From Gemmataceae bacterium (GTDB lineage Bacteria; Planctomycetota; Planctomycetia; Gemmatales; Gemmataceae): a DNA stretch of 64,000 nucleotides. Positions 7,910 through 16,824 of the stretch are shown here, piece by piece. Made by a program: the position numbers and the translations under genes. The notes below the pieces were generated by a model, which was not told the origin of the DNA, made no database searches, and worked only from the letters and a program-made list of their open reading frames with translations. The stretch spans positions 23,704 through 87,703 of the forward strand of contig JAKEET010000154.1 of the NCBI GenBank assembly GCA_022616435.1, given 5' to 3'. Every line of letters starts with the position of its first letter. Position 1 is the first letter of the stretch.

Positions 7910-9079
7910 TTACTCCATCCAGCTGTACGGATACTGCGGATCGTCCAGCTCGAGCGCCTGCCGCGTGAGGCGCAGCGGCTTCACCGTGTCCACCATCACC
8001 GCCAGTTCATCAGTGCGGGTCACGGCGCGGCTGGCGACGATCGTGCCGGGATGCGGGCCGTGCGGGATGCCGCGCGGGTGCAGGGTGATCGACGCCTCAT
8101 CGACGCCCTTGCGGCTGCCGAACCGGCCGCGCACGTAGTAGAGCACCTCGTCGGCCTGGACGTTGGAATGCGCGTAGGGAACCTTGATGGCCTCGGGATG
8201 CGTGTCGAGCAGGCGCGGCGCGAACGTGCACACCACGAACCCGGGCGCGTCAAACGTCTGGTGGATCGGCGGCGGCTGATGAATCGTACCCGTGATCGGC
8301 TCGAAATCGTCGGCGTTGAACGTGTACGGGTAGACCATGCCGTCCCAGCCGACCACGTCGAATGGATGGGACGCGAGGATGTAGCGCGTCAAGCGCTGGC
8401 CGTCCTTGATCAGCACCGGCGTGTCCTCCTCGCGGTCGATGGTTTCGAGATCGCGCGGCCCGTGCAGATCGCGCTCGCAGTAGGGCGCGCCCAGGCGGAT
8501 CTGGCCGTCGGGATTGAGATAGCGCGCCGGAACGCTGATGTTGCCGGTTGCTTCGATGATCAGCAAGTCGGGCTGCACGCCGGCGTCGAACTCGAGCCGG
8601 TACGTCGTGCAGTGGGGAATGACGATGTAGTCAAATGACCGGAACGGCAGCGGGCCGTACACGGTGTGCAGAGCGCCGCGGCCCTTGTGGACGAAAATCA
8701 CTTCATCGGCCGATGCGTTGCGGTACAACTCCGCTTGTGGCTTCGCCGGCCGGCATCGCGCGAGAATCACGTCGTCATTGGCCAAGAGCGGCACGCGCCC
8801 GGTGATCGGATCGCCGGCCGCCTTCAAATTGCCGGTCGTGAAATGATGGTGCCGCAGCGCCGGCTCATCCACGGTCTCCAGGGGCGATGTCCGGGCAGCC
8901 TCGATCTTGCGGACGCGCGTCGGCGGCCGCAGGTGATAACAGATGCTGTAGGCCCGGCCGAAACCCGCGGTCGTGACGACTTCCTCGTAATAGATCCCCT
9001 CGCCGCGATAGCCCGGTTCGTGGCGGTGGGCGATATGCCGCTTGGGTGGAAGGGATCCGCGTTTGAGATAGGGAGGCAT
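7910..9079 (-). CDS. hmgA: Homogentisate 1,2-dioxygenase
   Basis: 389 residues, a cupin iron enzyme that opens the homogentisate ring to maleylacetoacetate. Iron ligands fit YAHSN, DEVLYYVRG and GIPHGPHPG in the C-terminal cupin (about residues 288-330). The conserved blocks ADEVIFVHKGRG and SHPFDVVGWDGMVYPY also match the family. It lies between a FAH-family gene and the flavin reductase gene, downstream of hppD and phhA. This gives most of the phenylalanine to fumarate route. No maleylacetoacetate isomerase gene is seen nearby. Confidence 0.95.
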   Translation of the reverse strand: MPPYLKRGSLPPKRHIAHRHEPGYRGEGIYYEEVVTTAGFGRAYSICYHLRPPTRVRKIEAARTSPLETVDEPALRHHHFTTGNLKAAGDPITGRVPLLANDDVILARCRPAKPQAELYRNASADEVIFVHKGRGALHTVYGPLPFRSFDYIVIPHCTTYRLEFDAGVQPDLLIIEATGNISVPARYLNPDGQIRLGAPYCERDLHGPRDLETIDREEDTPVLIKDGQRLTRYILASHPFDVVGWDGMVYPYTFNADDFEPITGTIHQPPPIHQTFDAPGFVVCTFAPRLLDTHPEAIKVPYAHSNVQADEVLYYVRGRFGSRKGVDEASITLHPRGIPHGPHPGTIVASRAVTRTDELAVMVDTVKPLRLTRQALELDDPQYPYSWME

Positions 9080-9114
9080 AGTTCATTCCCATCGTTAACG
9101 GTGCAGCCGGGAGT

Positions 9115-9148
9115 CATTTAGCCGGCGAGCAAGCTCGCCGGCTAAATG
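9115..9148. repeat. Perfect 16-bp palindrome overlapping the FAH stop codon
   Basis: CATTTAGCCGGCGAGC (9115-9130) and GCTCGCCGGCTAAATG (9133-9148) are perfect reverse complements with a two-base loop. The right arm covers the stop codon of the FAH-family gene. It could act as a terminator-like or RNA-stabilising stem within the operon. Its sequence differs from the other three spacer palindromes of this operon. Confidence 0.85.
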
Positions 9149-9873
9149 ATCCGCGGCGGCGCCGGATGTTCCACCACGCGGTTCCGCAGCGTCCCCAGCC
9201 GCTCGATCGTCAATTCCACCACATCGCCCGGCTTCAGCCAGCCGCCGGCCGAGTCCGGCGTCAACTCCAGGATGCAGCCGGTGCCGACGGTGCCGGAGCC
9301 GAGCACATCGCCGGGCCGCAGCTTGACGTCGCGGCTGGCGTGGGCGAGCAACTGCGGCCAGGTCCAGTGCATGGTCCCCGCGTTGCCATGCGACAGCTCT
9401 TTGCCGTTCACCTTCGCCGTCATGTCGAGATGCAGCCGGCCGTCGCGGTACTTGTCGCGCAGCTCGTCGATGGTGACCAGCTCCGGCCCCAGCGACGTGG
9501 CGAAGTCCTTGCCCTTGCTCGGGCCCAGGCCGACCGCCATTTCGACGCGCTGCAGATCGCGGGCGCTCCAATCATTCATGATGGTGAAGCCGGCGACAAC
9601 ATCCAGGGCGCGATCGTCCGCCGGCAGGTCGCGGCACTCCCGGCCGATCACGCAGGCCAGCTCCAATTCGTAATCCAGCGCCTGGCTCCCTTGCGGCGCC
9701 GCGACCGGATCGTCGTGGCCGATGACGCCGGCCGGATTGGAGAAGTAAAAGACAGGGACTTCATACCACTGCGGCACCATGTCCAGCCCACGCTGCCGCC
9801 GGCACGTTTTCACGTGCTGCTCGAAAGCGTAGAAGTCGCGAATGCTGGCGATCGGCGGCAATGGCAATCGCAT
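9142..9873 (-). CDS. Fumarylacetoacetate hydrolase family protein
   Basis: 243 residues from the ATG at 9873, which has GGAGG just upstream. The open frame reaches 9981, but the extra codons come from the palindrome there. FAH-fold signatures are LDYELELACVIGRECRD (metal-binding Glu), FTIMNDWSARDLQ and the C-terminal GDVLGSGTVGTGCILEL. It probably cleaves fumarylacetoacetate to fumarate and acetoacetate, the last step after HmgA. FAH-family enzymes can also act on other keto acids, so substrate is inferred from the neighbours hppD, hmgA and phhA. Confidence 0.9.
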   Translation of the reverse strand: MRLPLPPIASIRDFYAFEQHVKTCRRQRGLDMVPQWYEVPVFYFSNPAGVIGHDDPVAAPQGSQALDYELELACVIGRECRDLPADDRALDVVAGFTIMNDWSARDLQRVEMAVGLGPSKGKDFATSLGPELVTIDELRDKYRDGRLHLDMTAKVNGKELSHGNAGTMHWTWPQLLAHASRDVKLRPGDVLGSGTVGTGCILELTPDSAGGWLKPGDVVELTIERLGTLRNRVVEHPAPPRII

Positions 9874-9890
9874 GTCGCCTCCAAAGAGAA

Positions 9891-9980
9891 TGAACCACAG
9901 AGACACAGAGGCACAGAGAAGCGATGCCAGAGCTTCGAGACACTGATTTTTTCTCTGTGTCTCTGTGCCTCTGTGGTTCA
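9891..9980. repeat. CACAGAGACACAGAGG palindrome between hppD and the FAH gene
   Basis: Arms 9891-9920 and 9951-9980 are 30 bases each with two mismatches, around a 30-base loop. The motif is a run of CACAGAG units. Translated, it yields NHRGTETQR and LCASVSLWF, strings I recall in spurious N-termini of unrelated bacteria, which suggests a widely spread element. Confidence 0.85.
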
Positions 9981-9987
9981 AACCTTC

Positions 9988-11088
9988 TCACAACGTCCCC
10001 CGCCGCGCCTGCTCCCGTTCAATCGCTTCGAATAGCGCCTTGAAGTTCCCCTTGCCGAAGCTGCGCGAGCCGTGCCGCTGGATCACTTCGAAGAACAACG
10101 TCGGCCGATCTTCCACCGGCTTGGTGAAAATCTGCAGCAGATAGCCCTCGTCGTCGCGATCGACCAGGATGCCCAGCTCGGCCAGGTCGTGCAGGTCCTC
10201 GTCGATCTTGCCGACGCGTGTCGGCAGCAGCTCGTAATACGTCTCGGGGACGCGCAGGAACGATACGTCATTGGCCCGCATCGCCCGCACCGTCTGCACG
10301 ATGTCGCCGGTCGCCATGGCGATGTGCTGCACGCCGGGGCCGCCGTAGAACTGCAAGTACTCGTCGATCTGCGAGCGGCGCTTGGCCTTGGCCGGCTCGT
10401 TGATCGGGAACTTGATCCGGCCGCTGCCGTTCTGCACCACCTTCGACATCAGGGCCGAGTATTCGGTGCTGATGTCCTTGTCGTCGAAATGGACGAGCTG
10501 CTTGAAGCCGAGCACGTGCTCGTACCAGCGCACCCACTCGTCCATCTTGCCTTCTTCAACGTTGGCGACGATGTGATCGATCGCCTTGAGCCCGACCGAA
10601 TGGAAGGTGCTCGGGCTGTAGCGGTCCGGATCGAGCTTCTTGAAGCCCGGTGCGAACACGCCCTGGTAGCGGTCGCGATTGATGAACGTGTGCGTCGTGT
10701 CGCCGTACGCGCGAATAGCCGCGTATTCATAGATGCCGTGCTCGTCCTCGAGTTTCGTGGGCGGCGTGACGCCGATGGCGCCGTGACCGGTCGCGTGCTG
10801 AAATGCGGCGGCGACGTCGTCCACTTCCAGCGCGACGTCCTTGACGCCGTCGCCGTGGAACATCAGCCGCATGTTGTCGGGGTCGTTGGCCCGCAACGAC
10901 GACGCCAGCACGAACGTGATCTCGCCTTGCCGCAGCACGTAGCCGGCTTCGTGCTTGACGCCCGTCTCCAGGCCCGCATAGGCGACCACGTCGAAGCCGA
11001 ACGCATTCCGATAGAAATACGCCGATTGCTTGGCGTTGCCGACGAAGAAACGCACATGATCGATGCGGCGAAGGGGAATGTCACTCAT
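9988..11088 (-). CDS. hppD: 4-hydroxyphenylpyruvate dioxygenase
   Basis: 366 residues with two VOC domains. It converts 4-hydroxyphenylpyruvate to homogentisate using Fe(II). Ligands fit His in KAIDHIVANV (about 172), His in GVQHIAMATGDI (about 250) and Glu in LFFEVIQRHG (about 335). The C-terminal GSRSFGKGNFKALFEAIE is a signature of the family. It sits between phhA and the FAH-family gene on the same strand, separated from each by a spacer filled with a palindrome. Identification is secure. Confidence 0.96.
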   Translation of the reverse strand: MSDIPLRRIDHVRFFVGNAKQSAYFYRNAFGFDVVAYAGLETGVKHEAGYVLRQGEITFVLASSLRANDPDNMRLMFHGDGVKDVALEVDDVAAAFQHATGHGAIGVTPPTKLEDEHGIYEYAAIRAYGDTTHTFINRDRYQGVFAPGFKKLDPDRYSPSTFHSVGLKAIDHIVANVEEGKMDEWVRWYEHVLGFKQLVHFDDKDISTEYSALMSKVVQNGSGRIKFPINEPAKAKRRSQIDEYLQFYGGPGVQHIAMATGDIVQTVRAMRANDVSFLRVPETYYELLPTRVGKIDEDLHDLAELGILVDRDDEGYLLQIFTKPVEDRPTLFFEVIQRHGSRSFGKGNFKALFEAIEREQARRGTL

Positions 11089-11113
11089 CGGACCTGCTCG
11101 ATCTCAAAGGCAG

Positions 11114-11208
11114 AATCACGAAAACACGAAAGTACGAAAGCACGAAATCATGATCCCCGTTGGTCTAGCGGCGTTTTCGTGCTTTCGTCCTTTCGTGCTT
11201 TCGTGATT
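11114..11208. repeat. CACGAAAG palindrome between phhA and hppD
   Basis: Arms of repeated CACGAAA units (about 11114-11147) face TTTCGTG units (about 11174-11208) around a 26-base loop. They fill the 134-base gap between phhA and hppD. Translated, it gives KHESTKARNH, another string I recall from spurious ORF ends in environmental bacteria. Confidence 0.83.
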
Positions 11209-11222
11209 GCTTGATCTTCTCG

Positions 11223-12119
11223 TCAGGCAACCGCAATACCGAAGCGCCGCACCAGCGCCTCCAGCTCGCGCCGCAAGAACGGCAGCGACGGCGCGATGAA
11301 CAGGTGGTCCTGCATCCGTGACGGATCGTAATCGGTCGCGATCACCACGTCCGTCACGAACGGCTCGCGTTTCACCTCGGCGGACTGCAGCGAATACGGA
11401 ATCTCTCCCGTCGAGGAGAGGATGCCGGCCCCGAACACCTTGATCGCGTCCCCTTCTGCGATCAAGCCGAACTCGATGCTGAACCAGCTGAACCGCTTCA
11501 AGGCGAGCACCTGCTCGCCGTGCGTCGTCGTCGCCACCGCCTTGCCGATCAGCGTGAGCAGCTCGGCGTAATCGCGGTTCATGAGCGGCGGCACGTGGCC
11601 GAGGCAATCGTGGATCATGTCCGGCTCGGGCGTGAACTCCGGGTGCGAGCCGTGGCGGATGAACTGCGTGACCGGGAAGCCGCGGTCGCCGATGTATTCG
11701 TAGAAGGTGCGGTACGGCAGGGCTCCTTCGGCGGGGACCAGGTGCATGTCGGTTTCGCGCCGCAGCCGATCGCTCAGGTGGCGAAGCTGCGGAATCTCGT
11801 CGCGCGTGATCGCGAGCTCGCGCTTCGCTTGCAGATACAGTTGGCTGGCGTGCTTGATGTGCAGCTCGTCCAGCTTCGGGCTCACCTCGCGCCAGATGCG
11901 GGTTTCCTCGGCATTGTACTGGATGATCGGCGGACCAAGCCCCTCCAGCCGGTGCTTGCGGCACAGGGCAAACAACTCCTGGCGGCGGCGGATGTAGCCC
12001 TGGTCGCCCAGGCCCGGATGGCCCGGCTCCAGCTCCAGCTTCGTCGCATCCGGCGGCGTCACCATCGCCGCCGGGTCGATGGGGTTGCCATACTCGATCA
12101 AGGTCTCGGCTGCTTTCAT
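11223..12119 (-). CDS. phhA: Phenylalanine 4-monooxygenase
   Basis: 298 residues, like short bacterial phenylalanine hydroxylases without a regulatory domain. The two iron histidines are in PDMIHDCLGHVPPL (about 174 and 179), and the Glu ligand fits FSIEFGLI (about 219). It makes tyrosine from phenylalanine with a pterin cofactor. It is the first gene of the minus-strand set that continues with hppD, a FAH-family gene and hmgA. The missing aminotransferase step is presumably encoded elsewhere. No pterin dehydratase gene is seen beside it. Confidence 0.94.
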   Translation of the reverse strand: MKAAETLIEYGNPIDPAAMVTPPDATKLELEPGHPGLGDQGYIRRRQELFALCRKHRLEGLGPPIIQYNAEETRIWREVSPKLDELHIKHASQLYLQAKRELAITRDEIPQLRHLSDRLRRETDMHLVPAEGALPYRTFYEYIGDRGFPVTQFIRHGSHPEFTPEPDMIHDCLGHVPPLMNRDYAELLTLIGKAVATTTHGEQVLALKRFSWFSIEFGLIAEGDAIKVFGAGILSSTGEIPYSLQSAEVKREPFVTDVVIATDYDPSRMQDHLFIAPSLPFLRRELEALVRRFGIAVA

Positions 12120-12297
12120 GTCGTTGCCTCAAGCACCCCGATGCACCCTCCTGGAGTCATTTTATCCGCGCCGATGGGTGGGGCGTAAGTTCAACCCGAC
12201 TTCGGAGGTATGCGCCAGCTGCGCTCGAGCGAGAAGTGATAAGCATCCGGGACGGCGAGGCTATACAACCATTCATATGGTGGCGTCCGAACATTTT

Positions 12298-12326
12298 TTG
12301 ACATTCCTGCGGAACAAACGCACAAT
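12298..12326 (+). promoter_or_regulatory. Possible sigma-70 promoter of the kinase gene
   Basis: A perfect TTGACA (12298-12303) is followed after 17 bases by CACAAT (12321-12326), four of six matches to TATAAT. The kinase ATG is about 45 bases downstream of the expected start point. It lies in the divergent spacer between phhA and the kinase gene. Based on sequence match only. Confidence 0.4.
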
Positions 12327-12375
12327 AACACTGAGTCATTCCCCGCGGCGACGAGGGTCGGAGAAACCTCGCACC

Positions 12376-13776
12376 ATGCCCGTCGAGACCAAAGCACCGG
12401 ACACGCAGAGCATCGGTCCGTATGACTTGCTCAGCAAGATCGCGGAAGGCGGCATGGGCACCGTCTACCGCGGCCGCAACCGCATTACCGGCGAAGCGGT
12501 GGCGATCAAGGTGGTGCCGAAGCATCTCCTGACCAACCTCGTCTTTCTGAAACGCTTCGAGCAGGAATACACCACCGCCAAGGCGCTCGATCATCCCAAT
12601 ATCGTCAAGGCCCTCGACTTCGGCCGAGAGGGGGAGACGCCTTACCTCGTCCTGGAATTTGTCGAAGGGGAATCGCTGGGCCAACGGCTCGACCGGGTGC
12701 AGCGCCTGAGCGAGCGCGACGCCATCGGCATCATCAGCCAGGTGGCCCAGGGACTCCACAAGGCCCACAAAGCCGGGCTGATCCATCGCGACGTGAAGCC
12801 CGACAACATCCTGATCACTAGCGACGGCCAGGTGAAGCTGACCGACCTGGGCCTGGTGAAGGAGCTGGAAGCCGACCAGAACCTGACCCGCACCGGCCGC
12901 GGCCTGGGCACGCCGCACTACATGGCCCCCGAGCAATTCCGCAACGCCAAGAACGCCGACGTCCGTTGCGACATCTACTCGCTGGCCGCGACCATGTATC
13001 ACATGGTGACCGGCGAGCTGCCGTTCAAGTCGCTCAGCCCGCTCGACGCCTGGATGAAGAAGATTCACAACGAGCTGCCGGCGCCGCGGCAAATCCTGCC
13101 GGCCCTGTCCGAACGCATGGATTGGGCGATCCGCCGGTCGATGCACTCCGACCCCAATCAGCGGGCCGCGACGTGCCGCGAGTTTGTCGAGGACCTCACC
13201 GGGCAGAGCACGCGGCGGATCTCGGCCACCAGCACCGGCGGCATCCCCATCGAAGACTTGTGGTACATGGTCTACAAGGACGAGGACGCCGTCATCCACA
13301 CGGTGAAAGGCAGCACCGAAGGCATTCGCCGCTCGTTGACCCAGGGGCTGCTCGGCGACGCGTCCAACATCCGGGTGTCGCGCTCCAAGGAAGGGCCGTT
13401 CGAAACACTGCAGGATCGTCCGGAGTTTCGCGACATTGCCATGGAGCTGATCGACCTGCCGAACCAGATCACGGCCAAGCTGCCGACCCCGCCGCCGCTG
13501 CCGAGGCCCGCCTCGACGCCGACGTCGGCGCCGGTCATGCCGATGAGCATGCCGATGCCAACGCCGCCGTCCGGGTCGGTCGATTCGTTCATCATCCCCG
13601 CCCTGCCGTCGGCCGTCCCCGCCGATCCCGCCTGGACGCCGCACATCCCACTGGAGCGCACCCGGCGCACGTCGGAGTGGGTCAAGTGGGTGGCGATGAT
13701 CCTGCTGGCGATGGCCGCCGGCGTGGCGGCGTTCTTCCTGATGCCGTGGGTGCTTAGTTTGCGGCTGTTCTGGTGA
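12376..13776 (+). CDS. Membrane-anchored Ser/Thr protein kinase (Hanks type)
   Basis: 466 residues from the ATG at 12376. The kinase domain spans about residues 15-275: Gly loop KIAEGGMGTVYRG, Lys in VAIKVV, catalytic HRDVKPDNIL, TDLGLVKE in place of DFG (so Asp-Leu-Gly), and APEQF. A central linker of about 80 residues contains a region resembling a GYF-2 type domain (IEDLWYMVYKDEDAV), then a Pro/Met-rich stretch and one transmembrane helix near the C-terminus (WVKWVAMILLAMAAGVAAFF). The kinase faces the cytoplasm. It ends 23 bases inside the convergent STAS gene. Confidence 0.92.
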   Translation: MPVETKAPDTQSIGPYDLLSKIAEGGMGTVYRGRNRITGEAVAIKVVPKHLLTNLVFLKRFEQEYTTAKALDHPNIVKALDFGREGETPYLVLEFVEGESLGQRLDRVQRLSERDAIGIISQVAQGLHKAHKAGLIHRDVKPDNILITSDGQVKLTDLGLVKELEADQNLTRTGRGLGTPHYMAPEQFRNAKNADVRCDIYSLAATMYHMVTGELPFKSLSPLDAWMKKIHNELPAPRQILPALSERMDWAIRRSMHSDPNQRAATCREFVEDLTGQSTRRISATSTGGIPIEDLWYMVYKDEDAVIHTVKGSTEGIRRSLTQGLLGDASNIRVSRSKEGPFETLQDRPEFRDIAMELIDLPNQITAKLPTPPPLPRPASTPTSAPVMPMSMPMPTPPSGSVDSFIIPALPSAVPADPAWTPHIPLERTRRTSEWVKWVAMILLAMAAGVAAFFLMPWVLSLRLFW

Positions 13777-14119
13777 TGCCTTTCGTCGGCAACTTCCGCC
13801 GCACGTCGATCAGCCGATCCAGGCGCGTGATCCGCAGGATTTCATCGGCGAAGTCGTTGACATTGCGCAGGCTGAACTGGCCGCCGGCGGCCTTGACCCG
13901 GCGGTTCATGACGACGATCTTGCCGAGGCCGGCGCCGGTGACGTATTCGACTCGATCAAGGTCCAGGTCCAACCGGCCGCCGGCATTTTCCTGGACAAGC
14001 CGGTCCAGCTCCGGTCCAATGTCTTGGATCACGCGGCAATCGAACCCTTTCGCTGTCAAGCGAATGACAGTGCGATCGGGATCATCGTTGACGACAAAGG
14101 CAGGACGGGCGCACAACAT
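13754..14119 (-). CDS. STAS-domain protein (anti-sigma antagonist-like, phospho-Ser site altered)
   Basis: 121 residues from the ATG at 14119, with GGAGAAGAG upstream. The TTG at 14137 is an alternative. The C-terminal half has the STAS pattern: DLDLDRVEYVTGAGLGKIVV followed by GGQFSLRNVNDFADEILRIT. In SpoIIAA-type proteins the DSSG at this turn carries the regulated serine; here it reads TGAG, so no serine remains there. It lies next to an RpoD-like sigma factor gene, with an RsbW-like ATPase gene beyond. Its 3' end overlaps the kinase gene by 23 bases tail to tail. Confidence 0.82.
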   Translation of the reverse strand: MLCARPAFVVNDDPDRTVIRLTAKGFDCRVIQDIGPELDRLVQENAGGRLDLDLDRVEYVTGAGLGKIVVMNRRVKAAGGQFSLRNVNDFADEILRITRLDRLIDVRRKLPTKGITRTAAN

Positions 14120-14233
14120 CTCTCTTCTCCGCGGCAAAGGGGAATGAACTAGATACGCCCGCGTTCCGAAGTGCGGACGATATAGGTAAGAGACTCCATT
14201 CTAACCGCGCTTGGGCGGCGGTCAAGGCAAAAC

Positions 14234-14260
14234 TGTGGCGATTGTGGCGATTGTGGCGAT
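14234..14260. repeat. Three tandem TGTGGCGAT units and a nearby palindrome arm
   Basis: TGTGGCGAT occurs three times in a row between the sigma factor and STAS genes. At about 14277, AGGGTGGGTGAAGCCTTCGGAACC resembles one arm of the element at 47753-47785. No gene is apparent in 14120-14379. Confidence 0.7.
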
Positions 14261-14379
14261 CTTGCGGGAGACTGCTAGGGTGGGTGAAGCCTTCGGAACC
14301 GAGTGCATGCCGAGTTTCCCACTCCCGCCTCGTACCGGCTTCGCCCGTGGGCTTTCTGGACAACGTTCCATCGATTGCG

Positions 14380-15915
14380 CTACTTGACTTCGTTCGCGTC
14401 CGTGAACCCCTCCAGCCGCTGGCTGCGGAGCGGCTGGCGCAGCTTCAAGAGGCTGCGAGCTTCGATTTGACGGATGCGCTCGCGGGTGATGCCGTAGCAG
14501 CGGGCCACCTCGTCGAGCGTGCGGGCCTTGCCGTCCTTGAGGCCGAAGCGCAGCTCGATCACTTCGCGTTCGCGCTGTGTGAGGGAACGCAGCACCTCGC
14601 CGATGCGCTCGCGGAGCAGGAGTTGATCCGCGTTTTCGCCCGGGTTGTCGGCGCTGGTGTCGTTGATGGCTTCCTCGAGCGGCCGTTCGGCGTCGTCGCC
14701 CATCGGTTCTTGCAAGCTGAGCGGGTGTCGGGCCACGGCGCGCAGAGCCTTCGCTTCGGCGACCGAGGTGCCGAGCTTCTTCGCGAGCAGTTCGAGCGTC
14801 GGCTCGCGGCCGGAGGCGGCAAACAGCTCGCCGCGGACGCGGTCCATGGCCGCCAGCATGCTGACCTGGTGGCAGGGGACGCGGACGGTGCGGGCGTGAT
14901 CGGCGAGGGCGCGCTGGATGCCCTGGCGAATCCACCAGGTGGCGTAGGTGCCGAACTTGAAGCCCAGCCGATGTTCGAACTTGTCGACGGCGCGCATCAG
15001 GCCGCGGTTGCCTTCCTGGATCAGGTCGGCGAACGCCAGGCCGCGGCCGCGGTACTTCTTGGCGATCGACACCACCAGCCGCAAGTTCGCCTCGGCCAGC
15101 TCCATGCGCGCTTGCTTGTAGGCCTTTTGCCGGCGGCGGATGACGCCGAGCAGGCTGGTGAGTTCCTCGGGGGTGGTCTGGCTTTCGACGATGCGGTGGC
15201 GCAGCGTCTTGGCGCCGCGGGTGCGCTGCTCGCGGTCGTGCAGCGAGCGGCCGCCGGCCGTGACGCGCTGGACCAAGGCGTCGAAGATGTCGCCCAGGGC
15301 GTGCAGGTCGTTGGCCATGGTGTCGAGGAACTCGGTGCGCGGCGAGAGTTCCTCGACCAGATCGATGGCTTTGCGGAGCTGCCGGCCCAGCACCCGGCGG
15401 ATGCGGGCTCGGCCCAGGGCCGACTTGGTCCGTTGCATGCCCCGGAACTGGCTGCTCGACGCCACGAGAATCTTGCGGAGGTTGCGCAGATGGTTCGGCA
15501 GCCGGCGGACGATCTCGTCCTTGCTGCGGCCCCAGCTGGTCACCACGTCGATCACCGGATCAATGGGCAGGCCGTCTTCGTGGACGCGGCGGAACAACTC
15601 GGCGACGCGGCGGAGCGTGAACCAGTTGAAGAGCACCGCGCGGCGGTAGCGGGTGCGCGCGGTTTCAAGACGCTCGGCCAGGGCAAGCTCCTTCGGCCGG
15701 CTCAACAGCGGAATGGCGCCCATCTGCTTCAGATACAGCCCCAGGGCGTCGTCGGCGCCGCCGGCATACGCGGCAGGACCCTCGTCGGCTGCGTGCCACG
15801 CGTCGTGGTCGCCGTCGCGGTGGCCCGGCAACTCCGAACCGGTGTCCCAGCCCGTCGACCGCGCTTGCGCCTCCATTTGCCAACCGGCATTTTTCTTCGG
15901 CCGAATCATGAGCAT
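14380..15915 (-). CDS. RNA polymerase sigma factor, sigma-70 group (RpoD-like)
   Basis: 511 residues from the ATG at 15915, with AGGA six bases upstream. The TTG at 15936 is less likely. Region 1.2 ([19 protein letters not shown]) is near residue 80. Region 2 is strong ([55 protein letters not shown]). Region 3 and a region 4 helix-turn-helix ([20 protein letters not shown]) follow. A roughly 150-residue insert separates regions 1.2 and 2, as in primary sigma factors. Whether it is the housekeeping factor or a group 2 paralogue cannot be told from the window. Confidence 0.92.
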   Translation of the reverse strand: MLMIRPKKNAGWQMEAQARSTGWDTGSELPGHRDGDHDAWHAADEGPAAYAGGADDALGLYLKQMGAIPLLSRPKELALAERLETARTRYRRAVLFNWFTLRRVAELFRRVHEDGLPIDPVIDVVTSWGRSKDEIVRRLPNHLRNLRKILVASSSQFRGMQRTKSALGRARIRRVLGRQLRKAIDLVEELSPRTEFLDTMANDLHALGDIFDALVQRVTAGGRSLHDREQRTRGAKTLRHRIVESQTTPEELTSLLGVIRRRQKAYKQARMELAEANLRLVVSIAKKYRGRGLAFADLIQEGNRGLMRAVDKFEHRLGFKFGTYATWWIRQGIQRALADHARTVRVPCHQVSMLAAMDRVRGELFAASGREPTLELLAKKLGTSVAEAKALRAVARHPLSLQEPMGDDAERPLEEAINDTSADNPGENADQLLLRERIGEVLRSLTQREREVIELRFGLKDGKARTLDEVARCYGITRERIRQIEARSLLKLRQPLRSQRLEGFTDANEVK

Positions 15916-16371
15916 CCAATTCCTAATGGAATCCAAGACGAACGAGACGGGAAACCCAAACGAACGGCAGAGGCCGAACGCGGCAAAGCCCGAGCGGTAC
16001 AGACCCGACGGTCAGGCTGGGGGGACTGACTCAAGCTAGTTCATCAAGGAACGGTTTCTGGCCTCTCCTATTATAGGCGACGCGAACGGCGGTTTGGCAA
16101 GTGGCGACAGATTATTTGATTCAAAGCGCACCACCGAAAGGAGTTGTGCTGATTGGACACTTGGTATGGGAGAGACGGTCCAAAGGGCTATCCGAAACGT
16201 GTCTGAACGAATGGTCACGCGCAACCCCAACCGCGTTGGTTGAAAGGCGATGCGTCCTCATCGACGTGGCCGGCTTGTTCGCCACACCCTAGATTAGGTA
16301 TGATGCCCCAACATGGCGCTTTGCTTTGGGCAAGGCATGGATGCGTTACCCCAAAGATGGCGGAATCGGTC
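15916..16371. other. Divergent spacer between the sigma factor and RsbW-like genes
   Basis: No gene recognised in these 456 bases. It holds the candidate sigma factor promoter (16070-16100) and presumably control sequences for the divergent ATPase gene. Open frames here have no family features. Confidence 0.5.
16070..16100 (-). promoter_or_regulatory. Possible promoter of the sigma factor gene
   Basis: On the minus strand TTGCCA (16100-16095) is followed after 19 bases by a perfect TATAAT (16075-16070). The predicted start point is about 150 bases upstream of the sigma factor ATG. The spacer is two bases longer than ideal. This is the clearest -10 box noticed in the window. Confidence 0.4.
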
Positions 16372-16824
16372 ATGGATCGTCCCGGCTTGGATTGTCCCAC
16401 CTTCACGTTGACGCTGCCGAGCGACCCACGGGTGCTGACGGTGGCGCGCAGTTTCGTCGAAGCGGTTTGTCAGGCTTTCGAGCTGGATCGGGCCCTGCGC
16501 CATGCCCTGGTGCTGGCCACCGGCGAAGCGGTCAGCAACATCATTCGCCACGCCCATCGCGGCGTTGCCAGCGCCGAATTGACGATGCACCTCCAGGTCG
16601 CCGCCGAGCAAGTCGTGCTGACGTTTCTGGACGAGGGCGAGCCGTTCGACATCGCCCTGGTGCCGCAGTTGCCGCCGGGCGAGCTGCGCATCGGCGGCCG
16701 CGGCGTGTATCTGCTGCGGACGCTCATGGACGATGTGTCGTGTCAACCGCGCGGCAGCCGCGGCAACGTGCTGCGCCTGGTGAAGCGCCGCGCGTCCACG
16801 GCGACGCAGCGCGACGCCTGTTGA
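16372..16824 (+). CDS. RsbW/SpoIIAB-like ATP-binding protein (anti-sigma factor kinase)
   Basis: 150 residues from the ATG at 16372. The ATG at 16357 is an alternative adding five residues. It has the GHKL ATPase pattern of serine-kinase anti-sigma factors: N-box EAVSNIIRHAHRG (about 52-64), G1 box FLDEGEPFD (about 85) and the glycine-rich GGRGVYLLRTLMDDV (about 108). Such proteins bind a sigma factor or a STAS partner. Its position divergent from a sigma factor gene and near a STAS gene suggests a partner-switching module, but no direct pairing can be shown. Confidence 0.87.
   Translation: MDRPGLDCPTFTLTLPSDPRVLTVARSFVEAVCQAFELDRALRHALVLATGEAVSNIIRHAHRGVASAELTMHLQVAAEQVVLTFLDEGEPFDIALVPQLPPGELRIGGRGVYLLRTLMDDVSCQPRGSRGNVLRLVKRRASTATQRDAC

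Noticed and set aside
9874..9981. N-terminal extension of the FAH-family gene
   Set aside because: These codons are palindrome sequence; a GGAGG site directly precedes the ATG at 9873.
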